Shown: positions 1 to 12,758, counted from the first letter of the stretch. The stretch: DNA of 64,000 bases from Lactarius indigo (GCA_025766275.1 JAFKAC010000011.1:1-64000); one strand, 5' to 3'. Made by a program: numbers and translations. The notes: a model not told the origin generated them from the sequence alone.

Positions 1-16
1 AGTCACACCCGGGAAG

Positions 17-247
17 ATGACGGAAGGCGTGGATCCAGATACTCTACCGTTCGGCCGGCGGCCGCGCCTCGAGCGTCTACGTATTCAGGGGAAGGCGGAT
101 GTTACGGAGGATGTGAGTGAAGCGGATGTAACGACGAATGACCCACGGACGCCGCGGTCGCAAGAGAACACGACCATGCAGAGCGGGAAAGGCGAAAGAT
201 GCGTGGTAAAGGTAAAAGCCTCAAGCGGTGAGTGGGCTATCACTTGA
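17..247 (+). CDS. Doubtful 3' part of a gene running in from the left
   Basis: An open frame enters from the left edge and reads as a charged, low-complexity tail rich in Asp, Glu, Thr and Arg. A good splice donor (gtgagt at 228) lies inside it, with possible acceptors at 262 and 297, so the last exon may lie around 298-540. No domain is recognised. The opposite strand is also open at 283-552, and I could not decide between them. Low confidence that any exon here is real. Confidence 0.25.
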   Translation: MTEGVDPDTLPFGRRPRLERLRIQGKADVTEDVSEADVTTNDPRTPRSQENTTMQSGKGERCVVKVKASSGEWAIT

Positions 248-552
248 GCCCGGTTTTCAGTGCGGGTTTAATTAGGTCCGCATTAGCTACCTGCGCAGAA
301 GCGGAAAAATGTCATCGATCCCAGATCTGTGAGTTCACTTGGCGCCTTTTCTTGCAACCACTCAAGTGCGGTTTTAGGTCTCGGTGCGCGAGCACCTTGC
401 CAAGAAAAGAGCTGAACGTGAACGGGCACGGGAAATATCTCGCGGCGGGTCCAAATCTGAGCTGCCTTCAGCCCTCGACCGGTTCCACCATCGGTAAAAT
501 TCGCGTTACTCACGTATGTTATACCATCGTAATGTAACTGCTTTCTGATCAC

Positions 553-856
553 CGTCTTTATTGATTATGATATATATTCTGAAGCGACAGCCAGCTGTAT
601 GTGTTATGTTATAAAGAACGTGCCATAAGGATGAAAGAAAGCTTTGATAGTCCGACCAAGTTCCCAGTCACATACAGTAAGCAAAGCTCGTCAGGTAAAA
701 GAGGGGGGACGCAGGATATATATGGGATATGGGATTACATGTCCGTCATTGTCCGTCACGAAAGACAGTAAGATAGGGGGGGATAAGTATAAGACAGCGA
801 TGGTGAAACGAGCCCAATAAACATCACACTCGCCAGCTCCTGTCCCAGTTAGATAC
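553..856. other. Intergenic, AT-rich
   Basis: Stop-rich, AT-rich sequence between the doubtful left-edge gene and the 3' end of the copper radical oxidase. It would hold the 3' UTR of the oxidase on the minus strand. No RNA gene, repeat or ORF of note was seen. Confidence 0.5.
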
Positions 857-3271
857 CTAGATAGGGTGATGAACGTCACGATATGGGTCAAACTCGCCGC
901 TCTGTGCAAATTGCGAACTCGGCCGCGGTTCGAATTGGTCGCGGTAAGGGGAATGCATGAGGCTAGCCGCACTCTGATTGCCTTGCTGTAAGGGTACGAA
1001 CGCACTTGAATCAGAGCTCCGCATCTCGCGTCCCGTAAGGCCACCTAACCCCGAACCAGATAGAGGGTATGTCGGACCGGAGTTGGCGAGGGCTGCTTCG
1101 CGACGCCGCCTGGCGAGACAGATGCCAAAGACGGCCCCAAGGACACCCACTACGGCAATGCCAGCAACAACGGCGCCGATAATTAAACCCTTATGCGAGG
1201 ATGAACTGTTGCTATTGTCGCTATTGCTTGCGGAGCTACTAGGTGCCGACCCTGACGCTGAGCTGGCAAGCACATTAGCTGGGAGAGCAGACACAGAACT
1301 CGTCGGTTGAGAGCCAGTTTGTCCGTTCCCGACAATCACATATGTCCCGTTACTAGGAATGCCGTTGATGGTCACGAATAAAAAGCAGGGCCCAGGTTGG
1401 AACAGATTGGGGTTGGGTGGTAGCTGCGCGGTGTGAAGAACGATCGACCCATCGGACTGCACCGTGTACGTGTTGTTTAGCTGCATGATCCGTTGGCCCA
1501 TGTTCATTGCGTGCGTCGTGAAACCTTGACGAATTAGCCATACTGATGTATTGGCTGCGGCATCATTTCCGGCGCCCGAATAAGATGTAGAGGGAACAGT
1601 GATGTCGAAGAAATCACCACCATATGAAAGCGTCTTCGGAACATTTTGTGGAACAGGACGCGTCGAAGCAGAAAAGTATGGCGGATAAAAGTACTCCGCC
1701 TTGTACGTCGTAGGATATATCGTGGTCAAATTCACGTCGACGTTCGGATTCGAACCAGCGACCATAACGGAACCATCCGGTAGCAATATTGCTGAGGAAT
1801 GGTACAACCGAGGAATGTTGGAAGATCCTAATCCCGCCGTCGACCACCGGCTGCCAGAAGGTGCATTCGGGTTGTAGATTGCAGGCTGACCGACAGGCCC
1901 AGTTGCGAGTGACTCCCCATATGGCATAGCATCGAATGTCGTAGTCGTCAGCGTCCTCTGAGCATACCCTGCCGTACCGTATTGACCACCATTGAGGACA
2001 AGTAATGTGCCGTCAGGGAGTGCATGAATTGGCCCATTGTGCGACCAACCGGGAGGTTGTCGTCCTGAACGTAGACCGGTGCGGATCCATCTTGAGGTTC
2101 GGGAGTTATGCGTTGGCAGTCGGCGGAGGCGGGAATAGTCCAAGTGTCGACGAATGGCCAGCTGTAATTACCCCATTGACCATCCTCCAGGTGTTGGCCA
2201 CCGCAAAAGATGACGGTTGGGGTATAGTTATTGGCAGGGGTCAAAGGCAGCATGGCGCTCGCTCCAGACGCAGGGTACACTCGAGTTATCTGCCCAGGCA
2301 TGTCAGGTAGGGGTGTCTCGACATTGGCATTATAATCCCAGAGAACTGGTGATAGTTAGTAATCGAGATTGGTAAGAGGTTACGTCGACTTAACTGGTCG
2401 AATAGTTGGCCTGAACGAACATCTTGCCGGAGGGCATAAGGTATGTGAAGGGATAGGAATTGAGCCCGCTTGTGTTCACCATGAAATTCATGACTTGAGG
2501 GGTTTGTGACCGAGAGGGGAAGAATTCGAAAGTTGGTTCGGCAGCACCGCCTTCGTACGCGGGGTCGGTGTTTGGATAGTTGCGATTGATGTAGCCACCA
2601 GCGGTGAACCCACCGATGAGGACAACTGTACCATCAGCGAGGGGTTCTGCGCCAGGATACCAGCGAGACTTGGCCATCTGGAGTCCGTTCGGGGAGTCGT
2701 ACCAAGTGCATTGCGAAGAACCGACATCGCCAGTGCAAGGGCTGATGATACGGATTGCACGTGTGCCACCATAATCTTGGTATGTGGGATCAAACGCGGT
2801 GGTAGAGCCGGGAGAAGAGTTATCTCCGCCAGGACCGACTGCATTGTTCCCACCAAACGTAGCAAATGAGCCGTTGGCCAGGTGCATGCCGGCAGCGCAA
2901 AAGGGATTGGTCTGGACATCCATAGGTGTTGCCGTCCGTGAACCAATGTCCCTGTCATGAAAGAGATTAATGAAGTCGTGGGGGAACTACGAAAGGACAG
3001 CTCACCAGACAGACGCATATAGAGAATGGCCATTGATTTGGTGGGCGTTGCCTTCGACCTTGTCGAGAATGTAGACCTTATCATCACTGCCTACAAACAT
3101 CTGGGTAAAGAAGAAGAAAAGGATGTGAGAGTGTAATGTGTGATGCAGTCTCTGAACGTACCATCATTGCGCTTACGAGGGTATCTCCCACAGTCTCAAA
3201 ACTGCCTGGCTGTGAGCAAGCGCAGCAGTGACTGCGGATAACCAAAGAGGGAAGAGCGGATGGAAAAGCAT
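857..3271 (-). CDS. Membrane-anchored copper radical oxidase (glyoxal oxidase type, AA5_1)
   Basis: Glyoxal-oxidase family copper radical oxidase, which oxidises aldehydes or alcohols and releases H2O2 outside the cell. Visible are an N-terminal signal peptide (LFHPLFPLWLSAV), the NPFCAAG cysteine, SRWYPGAEPL tyrosine, RLYHSSAILLPDG Tyr-His and TTHAMNMGQR histidine, matching the Cys-Tyr cofactor and copper ligands, and a C-terminal DUF1929 part. A Ser-rich linker, one membrane helix (GLIIGAVVAGIAVVGVLG) and an Arg-rich cytosolic tail follow, so the enzyme is probably tethered to the cell surface rather than freely secreted. Introns include 2346-2394 (GT-AG, with a tactaac branch site), one between about 2956 and 2995, and one in the signal-peptide region. 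The frame changes by one base without an intron near 2023, between GRTMGQF and ALPDG, and again near 3208 just after the signal peptide. Either the gene is broken or the assembly has two indels. Confidence 0.85.
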
Positions 3272-3515
3272 CCTAAGAGAGGGAGTGAAAGTTCCGGATT
3301 GTCACGGTGAGAAGAAAGAAGGGAAAAGAGAGAAAGAAAAAAGGGCTTTTTTGTGCGTACCCTGCTGGGGGGAGAAAGGGAGGTAGAGTGAAGAGAGGAT
3401 AAGTCTGGGCAGGAACAGGAAGGTCTCTGTTTATGCCCGTTGCAAGCGGCCGCCGCAAAAAGAACTGGGTTATGCGTGACGCGTGCCTGTCACATCTCTA
3501 TTTTAAAATATTTTT

Positions 3516-5081
3516 CTAATGTCCAGGCTCCAACACTTCCCGAAGATTCTCACTCAGGCTCTTATCCTTAAGTTCGTTAATCAGTGCCTGTAGTCCATCA
3601 CCTTCCATCATCACCTCGCAAGAAAGCATACTCCCCTTTCCAAGCCGGTGGTCCGTCACGCGATTCTGTTCACACGATGAGTCAATCGATTTGATGTAGG
3701 AGGCACTTGGCACGTGAACGAACCTGCGGATAGTTATACGTCCTAATTTTCTCGCTGCGATCCGCGGTCCGCACAAGGCTTTTCCGCGTCGCCCGGCGCT
3801 CTGCCTGGTCCTGCATTATTTTTAGGTCCATGAGCCGCGCCCGCAGTACTTGGAATGCTCGTCGTTTATTCTGATCGCTGATAAAGCCCCGGCTCTTTAA
3901 CCCGAGATGAGACATACCTGATGTTGACTACGTTCGTCTTGCATCGAGACGGTAATCCCAGTCGGCATGTGTGTGAGCCGCACTGCGGATTCTGTTTTGT
4001 TGACATGCTACGATCACATCCACATACGCTTAGAGATGGACAAGAAATACAAGCTGCAAAGACGCACCTGGCCACCGGCACCGCGTGCACGCATAACCTC
4101 CATCCGTACATCGTCCTGATTCAGCAGATCATCTACGCCATCAGGTCGCGATTCTTCAGAGAGAGGTAAAACCTGTCGACGTGAACTCGGAATGCAGAAT
4201 ACAACGCTATATCCACCTACCACTGCCGCAACAGTGCTCGTATGCACGCGACCACTGGCCTCTGTCGCAGGGACCCGCTGCACGCGGTGCACGCCACTTT
4301 CCCAGCGCAATGACTCATAAGCACCTGCGCCTTTAACCTCGAGAAGAGCATCCTTGAACCCCCCACCGTCGCTCTCAGAACTCGCTAGTACAGTCGGCGA
4401 CCAGTTGTTCAATCGAGCAAACCGTCCATACATCCGCAATAGGTCGGCGACGAACAAAGAAGATTCGCTGCCGCCTACGCCGGCCTTGAGTTCGACGAGT
4501 GCAGACAACCCATCAGTTTCGGAGGCCGGAAGAAGCGCGTTCGGAAGCTCATGCGCGAGGAGCGAGCGTAGGCTTGAGAGGAGTGTGTCGCTCTCAACAA
4601 CAGCGAGGTCTAGAAGCTCAGGAGAGTCAAATAGCTGCACTGTACCTTCGTATGCCTACTTGCAGTGGATGAGTAAACGGATGGAAAGTTACGAACTCGA
4701 CTGACATCTTTGAGAGCACGGAATCGCTCGAGATAGTTTTGCAAGTCCTTATTCGCTTTGCGTGGGTGTACTCCGTCATCGCCACAAGTATCTATAGGAC
4801 AACCCTGAGATATGCTTAAGAGGCGGTTACTAAGTATATGGCAAAGATGATACCAAAGGAATGCCGCCCACTATGGACCTGTCCAGGTAGGTAATTAAAG
4901 GGGCGTGCTCGCGAAGAAGTTGCTCATATGCGGCAGTGGCCTCTGACTTGCTCGAAGAATTCAACGCAAACCGTCTGGAATGCCGGGATGGAAAAATGAA
5001 TAGGTGTGATGGACGATGTAGGCATTGTCGCCGAAGGAGCATGACCTCGGTCCGTGACGCGTGGCAGCAAACGCGCCGCAT
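3516..5081 (-). CDS. MRF1: Mitochondrial peptide chain release factor 1
   Basis: Class I release factor that ends mitochondrial translation at UAA/UAG. The catalytic GGQ motif is visible ([20 protein letters not shown], across an intron), with the PCRF-domain signatures [14 protein letters not shown] and [19 protein letters not shown] and a basic C-terminal tail. The chosen start (Met at 5081) gives an Arg-rich N terminus suited to mitochondrial import; Met at 5042 is an alternative. I read six or so exons with GT-AG introns, among them ones after GGQ (about 4014-4073), after QHQ (about 3870-3916) and before NRVTDH (about 3671-3730). The splice choice in the N-terminal third (4640-4860) is less certain. 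No frame break is needed. The gene is head to head with ULA1; the two start codons are only 48 bp apart. Confidence 0.88.
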
Positions 5082-5129
5082 AATTCGCGTCCCACAGGCT
5101 TCAGAACCGGCGCTCAACTTCATCCAATC

Positions 5130-6915
5130 ATGTCCGACGACGGTACCCAACCAGATAATAAGACTCGTCGATATGATCGTCAACTCAGGTAAGCTTCGCC
5201 AGTTTGAGCCTGCCTAGAATCACTTCAATCTGGATAATCGTCCTAGACTCTGGGCTGCTACGGGGCAATCCGCGTTGGAATCTGCGCGCGTGTTGGTCAT
5301 TGGCTCGAGTGCCACTGCAACGTCCATTCTGAAGAATCTAGTACTTCCTGGGATTGGCCATTTTACGTTACTTGACCACGGTGCTGTCTCACCAGCTGAC
5401 GCAGGGAACAACTTTTTTTTCGACGGACCGACTAGTATCGGTCGCAATCGCGCCGAGGAAGCCGTTCGTTTATTGGCAGAACTAAACGACAGCGTCGACG
5501 CTCGTGCGGATACACGCGACGTCGCCGATGTTCTCGCCTCAGATCCGTCTTACTTTCTCGGATTTTCTTTAATTATCACGCACAACCTCCGACCCGTAAT
5601 TTTGTCAAGACTGGCTGATCTTCTCTGGAAAGATCCGTCTGCTCCTCCTCTCATTCCAGTGCGTTCGGCGGGCTTCCTCGCAGAATTTTATGTGCAGTTC
5701 CACACCACGAAGGTGCGTCGCCGTTTCACTATCATGCGACAATCTCAAGTGAATCAAATATGATGTTCAGTTATCGAGAGTCACTCAGAGACCTCGCCAT
5801 CTCTTCGCATAGACAAGCCGTTCCCAGCGCTCCTCCAAGCAGCGCATGCGCTTGATTTCGACGCTATGGACACGACCGACCACGGACACATCCCTTATGT
5901 GTACATCCTCGTTCGTACTCTCGATGATTGGAAAGCGGCAGTACGTCACCCTCATTCACACCACATTCACCCTATTCAACTGTACAGCACAACGGGCTGG
6001 CGCCTCAAACTTATGCAGAAAAGCAAGAATTTAAGTCCATCTTAAATGCTCAAAAGCGTACCCCAGATGAAGAGAACTTCGAGGAAGCGGTAGCGCAAGC
6101 ATACCGGGCTTGGACACCGACAGTTGTTCCGCCTCATCTCGTAGGGTTGTTCGGGGGCACAACAATACCGTCGACTCCTTTTGGACATCTACTGGCAGCG
6201 CTTCAGTCGTTTTCGGACCGTTCGCCACATGTGCTGCCTCTCAGCGCTACGTTACCTGACATGAAGAGCGATACGGAGAACTACGTGCGCCTTCAGAACT
6301 ACCGTACGCAAGCTGCAGAGGAACGTGAGCAGTTCCGTGCGCTTCTGCGGGTTCCCGTCCAGACCGAACTTGTTGATCTGTTCGTTAAAAACGCGCACGG
6401 TGTACAGTTGCTTAGCGGTGTGTGCTATGGCGCACTGGATGCTACCCCCGAAAAACTCAGTGAGTTTGTCACTGCGTGGCAAATATAAAGGTGGTGCCCG
6501 CTAAGATGAACCAGTCACCCACCTTAGCTCCTAACGAGAGAAGTGGCCACACATCTTGCCCTTTCCGCATTGGATGCGTGGCGGGCCTCCCCTCCCAGAC
6601 AAATTGGTGGCCCCACGGAAAGCGAGCTTCATGAACACATCGCTAGCTTGGTTGCTGGTGCGGGGCTTGGAGAAAAGGAGATCTCGGACGCCGTCGGAGA
6701 GATGTAAGTTTTCTGGATCTGGCCTTTGAGAGACCAGTGCTAACAGCGATTACAGCGTCCGTGCGCCAACAGCTGACCTTCCAAATGTTGCCGCGTTCTT
6801 GGGAGGGATCGTGGCACAGGAAGCAATAAAGATGATCACAAGGCAATACATTCCCGTGAACGGGTATTGTGTTATTGACCTTGTCGATACTTGGACCGGT
6901 ATACTGCCGTCGTGA
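5130..6915 (+). CDS. ULA1: NEDD8-activating enzyme E1 regulatory subunit (APPBP1/Ula1)
   Basis: Regulatory half of the heterodimeric E1 that activates NEDD8/Rub1 for cullin modification. Exon 1 gives SDDGTQPDNKTRRYDRQLR; after an intron at about 5189-5246 comes LWAATGQSALESARVLVIGSS, the ThiF/Rossmann start of an inactive adenylation domain, then LLDHGAVSPADAGNNFFF. Later exons give the helical insert and the C-terminal VRAPTADLPNVAAFLGG and VAQEAIKMITRQYIPVNGYC segments typical of the family. Roughly 520 residues, as expected. Introns also lie at about 5941-5989, 6467-6527 and 6707-6755. The junction near 5715-5768 does not keep phase with the obvious gtgcgt donor and ttcag acceptor, so either another acceptor (tcgag) is used or one base is missing. 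Confidence 0.87.
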
Positions 6916-7035
6916 ATTGACAAGATGGGAATAAGGGACTATCCAAACATTAGAACATGTAAACTACTGTACAAGAGCGCAGGCGAAAACAGGGAAGAGG
7001 TTGCTAGGGGAGAGATACTTAAAATCGGTCGTTGA

Positions 7036-10000
7036 TCATGTCAGGTCGATGATATCGTTAAAAACATCTCTCAGGACGGGTCGACCTCGTAAAAGTCCGG
7101 TATCGGGACTCCTTCGTATTCTCTTGTTTGATCCCGCATCGTGAGGGTTTCGCTTCCCTAATTGCTCCTCAGACTTTGGGTTGTTTTGGTCCCCCACAGA
7201 GTCCTGACGCCCGCGCTTGGCATGTGCGTTTTCGGGAGGGAAGAGCGCCTCTACGTGTATTTCATGGGCGCCTCTTGGCAGCTGGAGTATCCAACCTTCG
7301 CCTTCCATCAACTGGAAAAACGACTCGAGAAGTGGTGTACGCGCGAGAGTTGTGCGCGAACCGAAGATGACCAGCTTGGCGCGAGCTCTCGTGAAAGCGA
7401 CATTCATGCGTCTCCAGTCCTTTACGAGGTCACCAACCTGTGAGAGCAGTTCGTGAGCCCACCTATGAAATGGCGAGCAGAAAACGCACTATTCCCTCGT
7501 CGTTCGAGCGAACCATAGACATGATGATACAATCTTTGTCCCTCCCCTGGCTACGGTCGGCTGTTAAAATCTCGATGTCTGGTTGATTGCTGAGCAGATG
7601 TGAGAGCAGTTTGATCTGTTGTCGGTAGAGTGTGACCACAGCGATCTGTTCTGGGCGAATGCCACTGCGAAGCAAACACTCTGTAAATTGGCGCACAAGC
7701 ATGGCCTCGGTCACGTTTTGTACAAGGTCGCTGACAAGCGACTCTGTTGCTGGGACGAGGTCCGTGTCCACGAAGATGGCTTTTCGGCTAAACGAAACTG
7801 GTCAGAACTGCTAAATAATTCACAGTAAATGAGGGTGTTCTTGCTTCGGAAGGAACAGTTCTTTCATCCAACACTGGGCACCACAAGAAGGGACCAGCTC
7901 GTGAAGTCGTTGAATGAACAAGTTGTCAGGCATAATTAGACTTTGGTTCGCAACTTTTTGGTTCCCGCAACTCAAACGATCACCGTAGATGAGCTTGTTG
8001 GAGAGTAGCATGATATCTGAGTTCATGCGATACTGTTGTGTCAGTTCGACAACCGCGTGCGGATGTGCCTCCGAAAGTCGCCGGAATAGGGAGACGTCCA
8101 GACCGTCTTTCCGTGCATCACGGTTGCGAACCTGTGAACTAGTCCGTCAAGCCCAGTACTTTGATATGGGTCATGAACCCTACCAACGGGGGAAGCTGGT
8201 AATGATCGCCTACAAGTACGAACTTATGGGCGAAACGTAAGGGGCCAAGGCATGTCGGCAGAGTGATTTGGGAAGCTTCATCTACAATGCAGTAATCGAA
8301 TTCCCGGCGTGAAAATAGCTCGCTACAGCCTATTAGTAGTAGTAGGGGATTCGGAATGGCTCCAGACGCACTGGTCGATGGAAAGCGCGGTAGTTACGAC
8401 CACTCGTGGAGTCATGAATTGACGTTCAAATTCCTCGATTGTCGTGGGTTGCCTTCGCGCAGAGAGATGGTAGGGTCTCGAACTGGGGTGGATCTGTGGC
8501 AGTCATTATCCACACTGACTATAATAAAGGAATAAACCTACCTTATCAATGTTTCCAAGCCGCAATATCCCAAATTTTGCATCTTTGAGCTTTGCAAGGA
8601 TTGTGTCCACAGCGGAGTGCGTATACGCCGAGAGCAACACAGTCTTACCCATCTCAACCAACATTTGGATGAGGTGCGCCACAACTGTCGTCTTTCCTGT
8701 ACCAGGCATTCCTAGGATCAATGTGTAATCACGAGAGCAGAGCACTTTCTCGACAGCAAGCATTTGGTGTGCATTCAGCGACCGCGCCAAGGCTTGGCAG
8801 CACGGCGATGCTTGTACCGCCCCCAGCAGCTCGCTCACAGAGTCGAAAATCGGCGGAGCGAGGTCAACGACGAGACGTAAACGTGTTCCGTCTCCGCCAA
8901 CGTAGAATAAAGACGCAAGATTTTCGCGTAGCCGGCCCATGCCAGCGGAGAACTCATCCTTGTCGATGCGAAAAGATATTTGTATGGTAGACTTTTTGGC
9001 GTCTGACCGTGACCGCTGGCGGAGACGTTGACGAATTACCGCGACATCGAGCACGTGATCAACACCGAGGACTACGTGCTGAGGACCGAGCTCCAGAATG
9101 AAGCCTCGACAAAGGGCAAATAGATCTGGGAGAACAGAAACTGTGACCGCATCACCGACGTTCATGTGTCCATTAAGAAGACTCTCTGCGTCAACTCCCA
9201 CGCGTCTGCAGAAGCGATACGTGAACCTATGGATCTTGCTCGTTCCGGCATTGACACTTGCATTGACAGGTCCTTCTGTGACCGGAGATGTGTCCAACAT
9301 CATATCTGCGAAGCATCGACCCAACATTTCTCGCTCGTCCGCACCGAGGACCCACAGTTCCTTCTTGAAGCGCATCATGTCCCGCTCCTCAAGAGCAATG
9401 AGTCGCTCCCATGTTTTGAAGAAATCCGCGTGCGATTGGCTGAGGTGTCCTGTCTTCTCTGCATAAATGTCCGCAATCTGCGAGGTCTCGTCGGTGACAT
9501 TTTCTACGGCCTGTCTACGTCACCGTTGTCTCATACTTTCCAAGTAAAAGGAGCACTTACCCGACGATATAGCATACAAGCGTCGAGAGCATAGCAACGC
9601 CCGCATAACTGCTCGCTATTTATCGTTGGTGGTAAGAAAGGTGCTTCATCCTTGAGCACTGCATGTCCGAATCCCCTGAAGCGACGCGCCATCCACTCGG
9701 CGATCATATTCCTCACTCCAATGAGCGCCCGTAATTCGTGTCGGGTAGCGGGGACAGATATCACTTCCTCGCTTTGCGTGTAGTACAGTAAACCCAGGTC
9801 CACGGGCTCACCGTAACGGTCTTGCATCAAAAGACTATATAGCATGGTTTGGGCGCGATGTTCGAGGCCTGCAACGGCACGACCGGTCTTGATCTCGAAA
9901 GGAGCTGGGTGCGTGGATAATGGCTTTTGGTTACGGTCAATGTTGGCTTGCACGGAGGCGTCAAGTTTCCCCCGGAGCCCGTAAGTTGGAGACCATATAT

Positions 10001-11121
10001 CTTCTTCAACATCATGCAACGAGCTAATTGCCAGTAGTGCCGTTTCTCCACGCGCCGCCCGAGTGTCGGACAATACAGCTTCACGCTTGAAAAGTAAGGG
10101 TAAGCACACATGAACACGATGTTGAAGGAAGTACCTGGGATGGTCTCCGATGTACCGCCGCCCAAACGTCTCGACTCCGACAGCCCGGCGCAATATCTCA
10201 TCCTTAGCGGTTGACAGTGGAACACTAGCACGCACGAGATCTCCGAAAGATGCAGATAATGCAGAGTCCACACGCGCCTCTATCCATGGCGCATCCCAGC
10301 GACCTTCTTGGAGACAACTTTGAAAGACCTCGTGTAATACAGTGCCGTACACGAGAGATGGCGTTGGAGGGCTCAAGGCCCTAACGAGTGCGGTAACTAG
10401 GGGCTTACGCTGGCAATTTGGCGCGGAAGCAAGTAGAGATGGTGTAAGGAGCGTGTCAGGATGGTGGATGAGTAAGTTATCAAGGGTCGTCAGTAATAGA
10501 TTTCTGGCCATTGGCAAGGATCTGAAAGGGTCCGATGATGTTCAGAACGTCACCTGTTCGTTCGCGTCTTAATGAGGAAGGGATAATAATAGGTTCTATA
10601 CCCACCCTCATGAACGTCGGTAAACACCCAGTCGTCTTTCAGCACTACATACCGAGGTTCGAGCCCGGGCTCCGTTGTGGCGAGGATGTGCTGGTCAAGT
10701 CGTCTTAATGGCTTTTCGTTATGTAGACAGCGGCTTTCTTACCTTTTCTCGCACACCATTATTCCAGGACACTTCCACTGTTTGTACCAAGCATCGTGTA
10801 CAGGGTTCGGGGGTGTACTCGGGTGCAATGTGAGCTTGGAGTGCTGTGTTCTGGTGTTCGTCTTCTGCTAGCACCATTTTCCTATGTGATTTTTCCGGAG
10901 TTGGAACATAGTCAGAAAGGGCCTCCCAGTCCCAACCAGTGAGTTCCTTTTCGAGGTCAATCTTTCCTGCCGAGTAGAGTTGATTCTTTGGGGTGAGCGT
11001 GACCTTGCGCGTAGATTGGCGACGGGTGGGTGTCACCGGAGCTGAAGAAATCTTTGAGGAGTTGTGCCATGAAGGCTTGCTCCTCCGTGGTAGATGGTTT
11101 CGCTGGAGAGTTCGAGAGCAT
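7036..11121 (-). CDS. DNA2: DNA replication nuclease-helicase Dna2
   Basis: ATP-dependent nuclease-helicase acting on Okazaki flaps and resected ends in the nucleus. From the N terminus: a short regulatory region, a RecB-type nuclease domain with [14 protein letters not shown] and PFEIKTGRA, an iron-sulphur cysteine cluster ([10 protein letters not shown] plus an upstream CTRC), then the superfamily 1 helicase with Walker [10 protein letters not shown], Walker [43 protein letters not shown] and [17 protein letters not shown]. About eight introns can be placed, for example 7413-7480 before VGDLVKDW, about 7799-7838 before RKAIFVDTD, and 8508-8555 after RLGNIDK. Two single-base frame breaks are seen without splice signals: near 11040-11053 (after [10 protein letters not shown]) and near 10482 (between SITDDP and DNLLIHHPD). 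The C-terminal tail is short and basic. Confidence 0.9.
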
Positions 11122-11245
11122 AACTTGAAGTGGGCCAGTGGTGGACTGGCGTACTGTACAATGGCATAAACGCGTCCAGGTCACGGGATCGCGTGGCTGG
11201 CTGACACAATCATATAACTCGGCCACGCCACGGGATTCGTAAACA

Positions 11246-12758
11246 GTGCGAGGTATGTTGTCCTCAATCCTCACTTTCCCGTTCCACATTTTGGCCAGTT
11301 TAGTCCGCTTTATTTTTCACACACTGCGTATCCCTATCCCGAGAGTCCAATTTTCATCTCTAAATTTCTATCGTCCTCTTATTGCAAGACCCTCAACACG
11401 CTCCGACCCTTACACAGTCTCAGACCGTTGGGTCCGAAGCCTTGAAGAAGAGACGGTGCCCACTGTTTGAGTCGTGCAAGTCCAGTGGCTGGTGCTGGGC
11501 CCTTCCACTTCGCAGCTCCAATCTAGCGAACTTCGCAACAGAATTGGCACGGGTTCGCCGAGATTGCTGCCGGACTTCACCTTAGGCAGCTACGACGAGA
11601 TTTTACGATTATGCCAGTCGGAGATACGCATTGGTTGTGTCATCTTGGTGAGCAACGAGCACGATGATGTTCCAGATTTTAAGCGGTAAGCTGTCATACT
11701 TTTTTCATCACGTCCCTTTCCCAATTGCGATGCAGACATACTTTGACGGACCCTACTCTCATTGGACTTTTCCATAAGCACAAGTTTATCGTTTGGGGTG
11801 GTGATATCCGTGAACGTGAAGCTTGGAGCGGTGCGTTTTTTTCCACAAGTGCTTCACATCTCATACAGGGTAACAGCCGCGCAGAAGCTGCAAGCACCAC
11901 TTTCCCATCGTGGCATTTGTCGCACTCCAACCCCCTCGTGCTTCTTCCTTCATGGGAGCATCTTCAAGGACATCATTATCACCTTCCCTTACTATCCTTT
12001 CTCGGCATCAGGGACCCTCAATCCCAGCTTCTGCCCCAACAAGCGCACGCTCGTTGGCTGATCAAATTGCTCTTCAACTAATTCCTCGCGTCATGCCATT
12101 CCTAGAAGGTCTCCGGTCGGCCGCGACAGAACGCGCTCGTGAGCGCGCCTTGCGTGATGAACAGGATGCTGCATTTCGCGAGAGCGTACGTCGGGACCAA
12201 GAGAAGGAGGCACACCGCATTGAAGAGGCGCGCCGGACTGCGGAACTCGAGAAAGCTGAATTGGAACGCAAGCGCGCGGAAGAAGAAACCCGTGCTCGCA
12301 TTGCCAATGCACGAGATCTTTGGCGGCGGGAATTCCGACAGCTACTTATTCCGCCTGACACGCCGTCGAACGTAGACCAAATCCGGGTGACCATTCGCTT
12401 GCCGGATGGTCAACGCCTTGTGCGGTTGGCTGTGCGGAGTTCGACTGTGACCTCCCTCTACTGTTATGTTGACGCACACCTCACCCATACCGACCTTACC
12501 CACACTGACACAAAGGCTCTCACTTCTGTGGCAGAGAAGAACCTTCAGGAGCTTATACAATCGTCTGGGCAACTTGCCGAGGCTTGGTGGGGGTTCTCTT
12601 TATTCACTGCGTACCCCCGCCAAGAGATTCCTTGGCAACCTGCTGTTCGCTTGATGGACATCGAAGGACTGGGTAACGGTGGTCAAATCGTTGTGGAGAC
12701 GAGAGGGGAGAATAGTGGCCACCATGATGACGGATACGATACAGAAAAGAGCGAGTGA
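11246..12758 (+). CDS. FAF2/UBXD8-like protein: membrane hairpin, UAS and UBX domains
   Basis: Likely the ER- or lipid-droplet-anchored UBX cofactor of Cdc48/p97 in ERAD. A hydrophobic hairpin (ILASLVRFIFHTLRIPIPRV) is followed by SDRWVRSLEEET, the thioredoxin-like UAS domain (FTLGSYDEILRLCQ, IRIGCVILVSNEHDDVPDFK, HKFIVWGGDIREREAW), a long charged coiled coil (about 12110-12330) and a C-terminal UBX domain (VTIRLPDGQRLVRLAVRSST). Introns at 11686-11733 and about 11831-11876. Three single-base frame breaks are needed: near 11454, 11500 and 11900. The UBA domain normally found at the N terminus was not found upstream; a stop codon precedes the first Met and the DNA2 start lies 125 bp away on the other strand. 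The true start is uncertain. Confidence 0.75.

Noticed and set aside
283..552. Minus-strand 89-codon frame near the left edge, protein-like (ALEWLQEKAP and following)
   Set aside because: The opposite strand is open too and has good splice signals; there is no domain and no clear start or end. Not enough to call it a gene.
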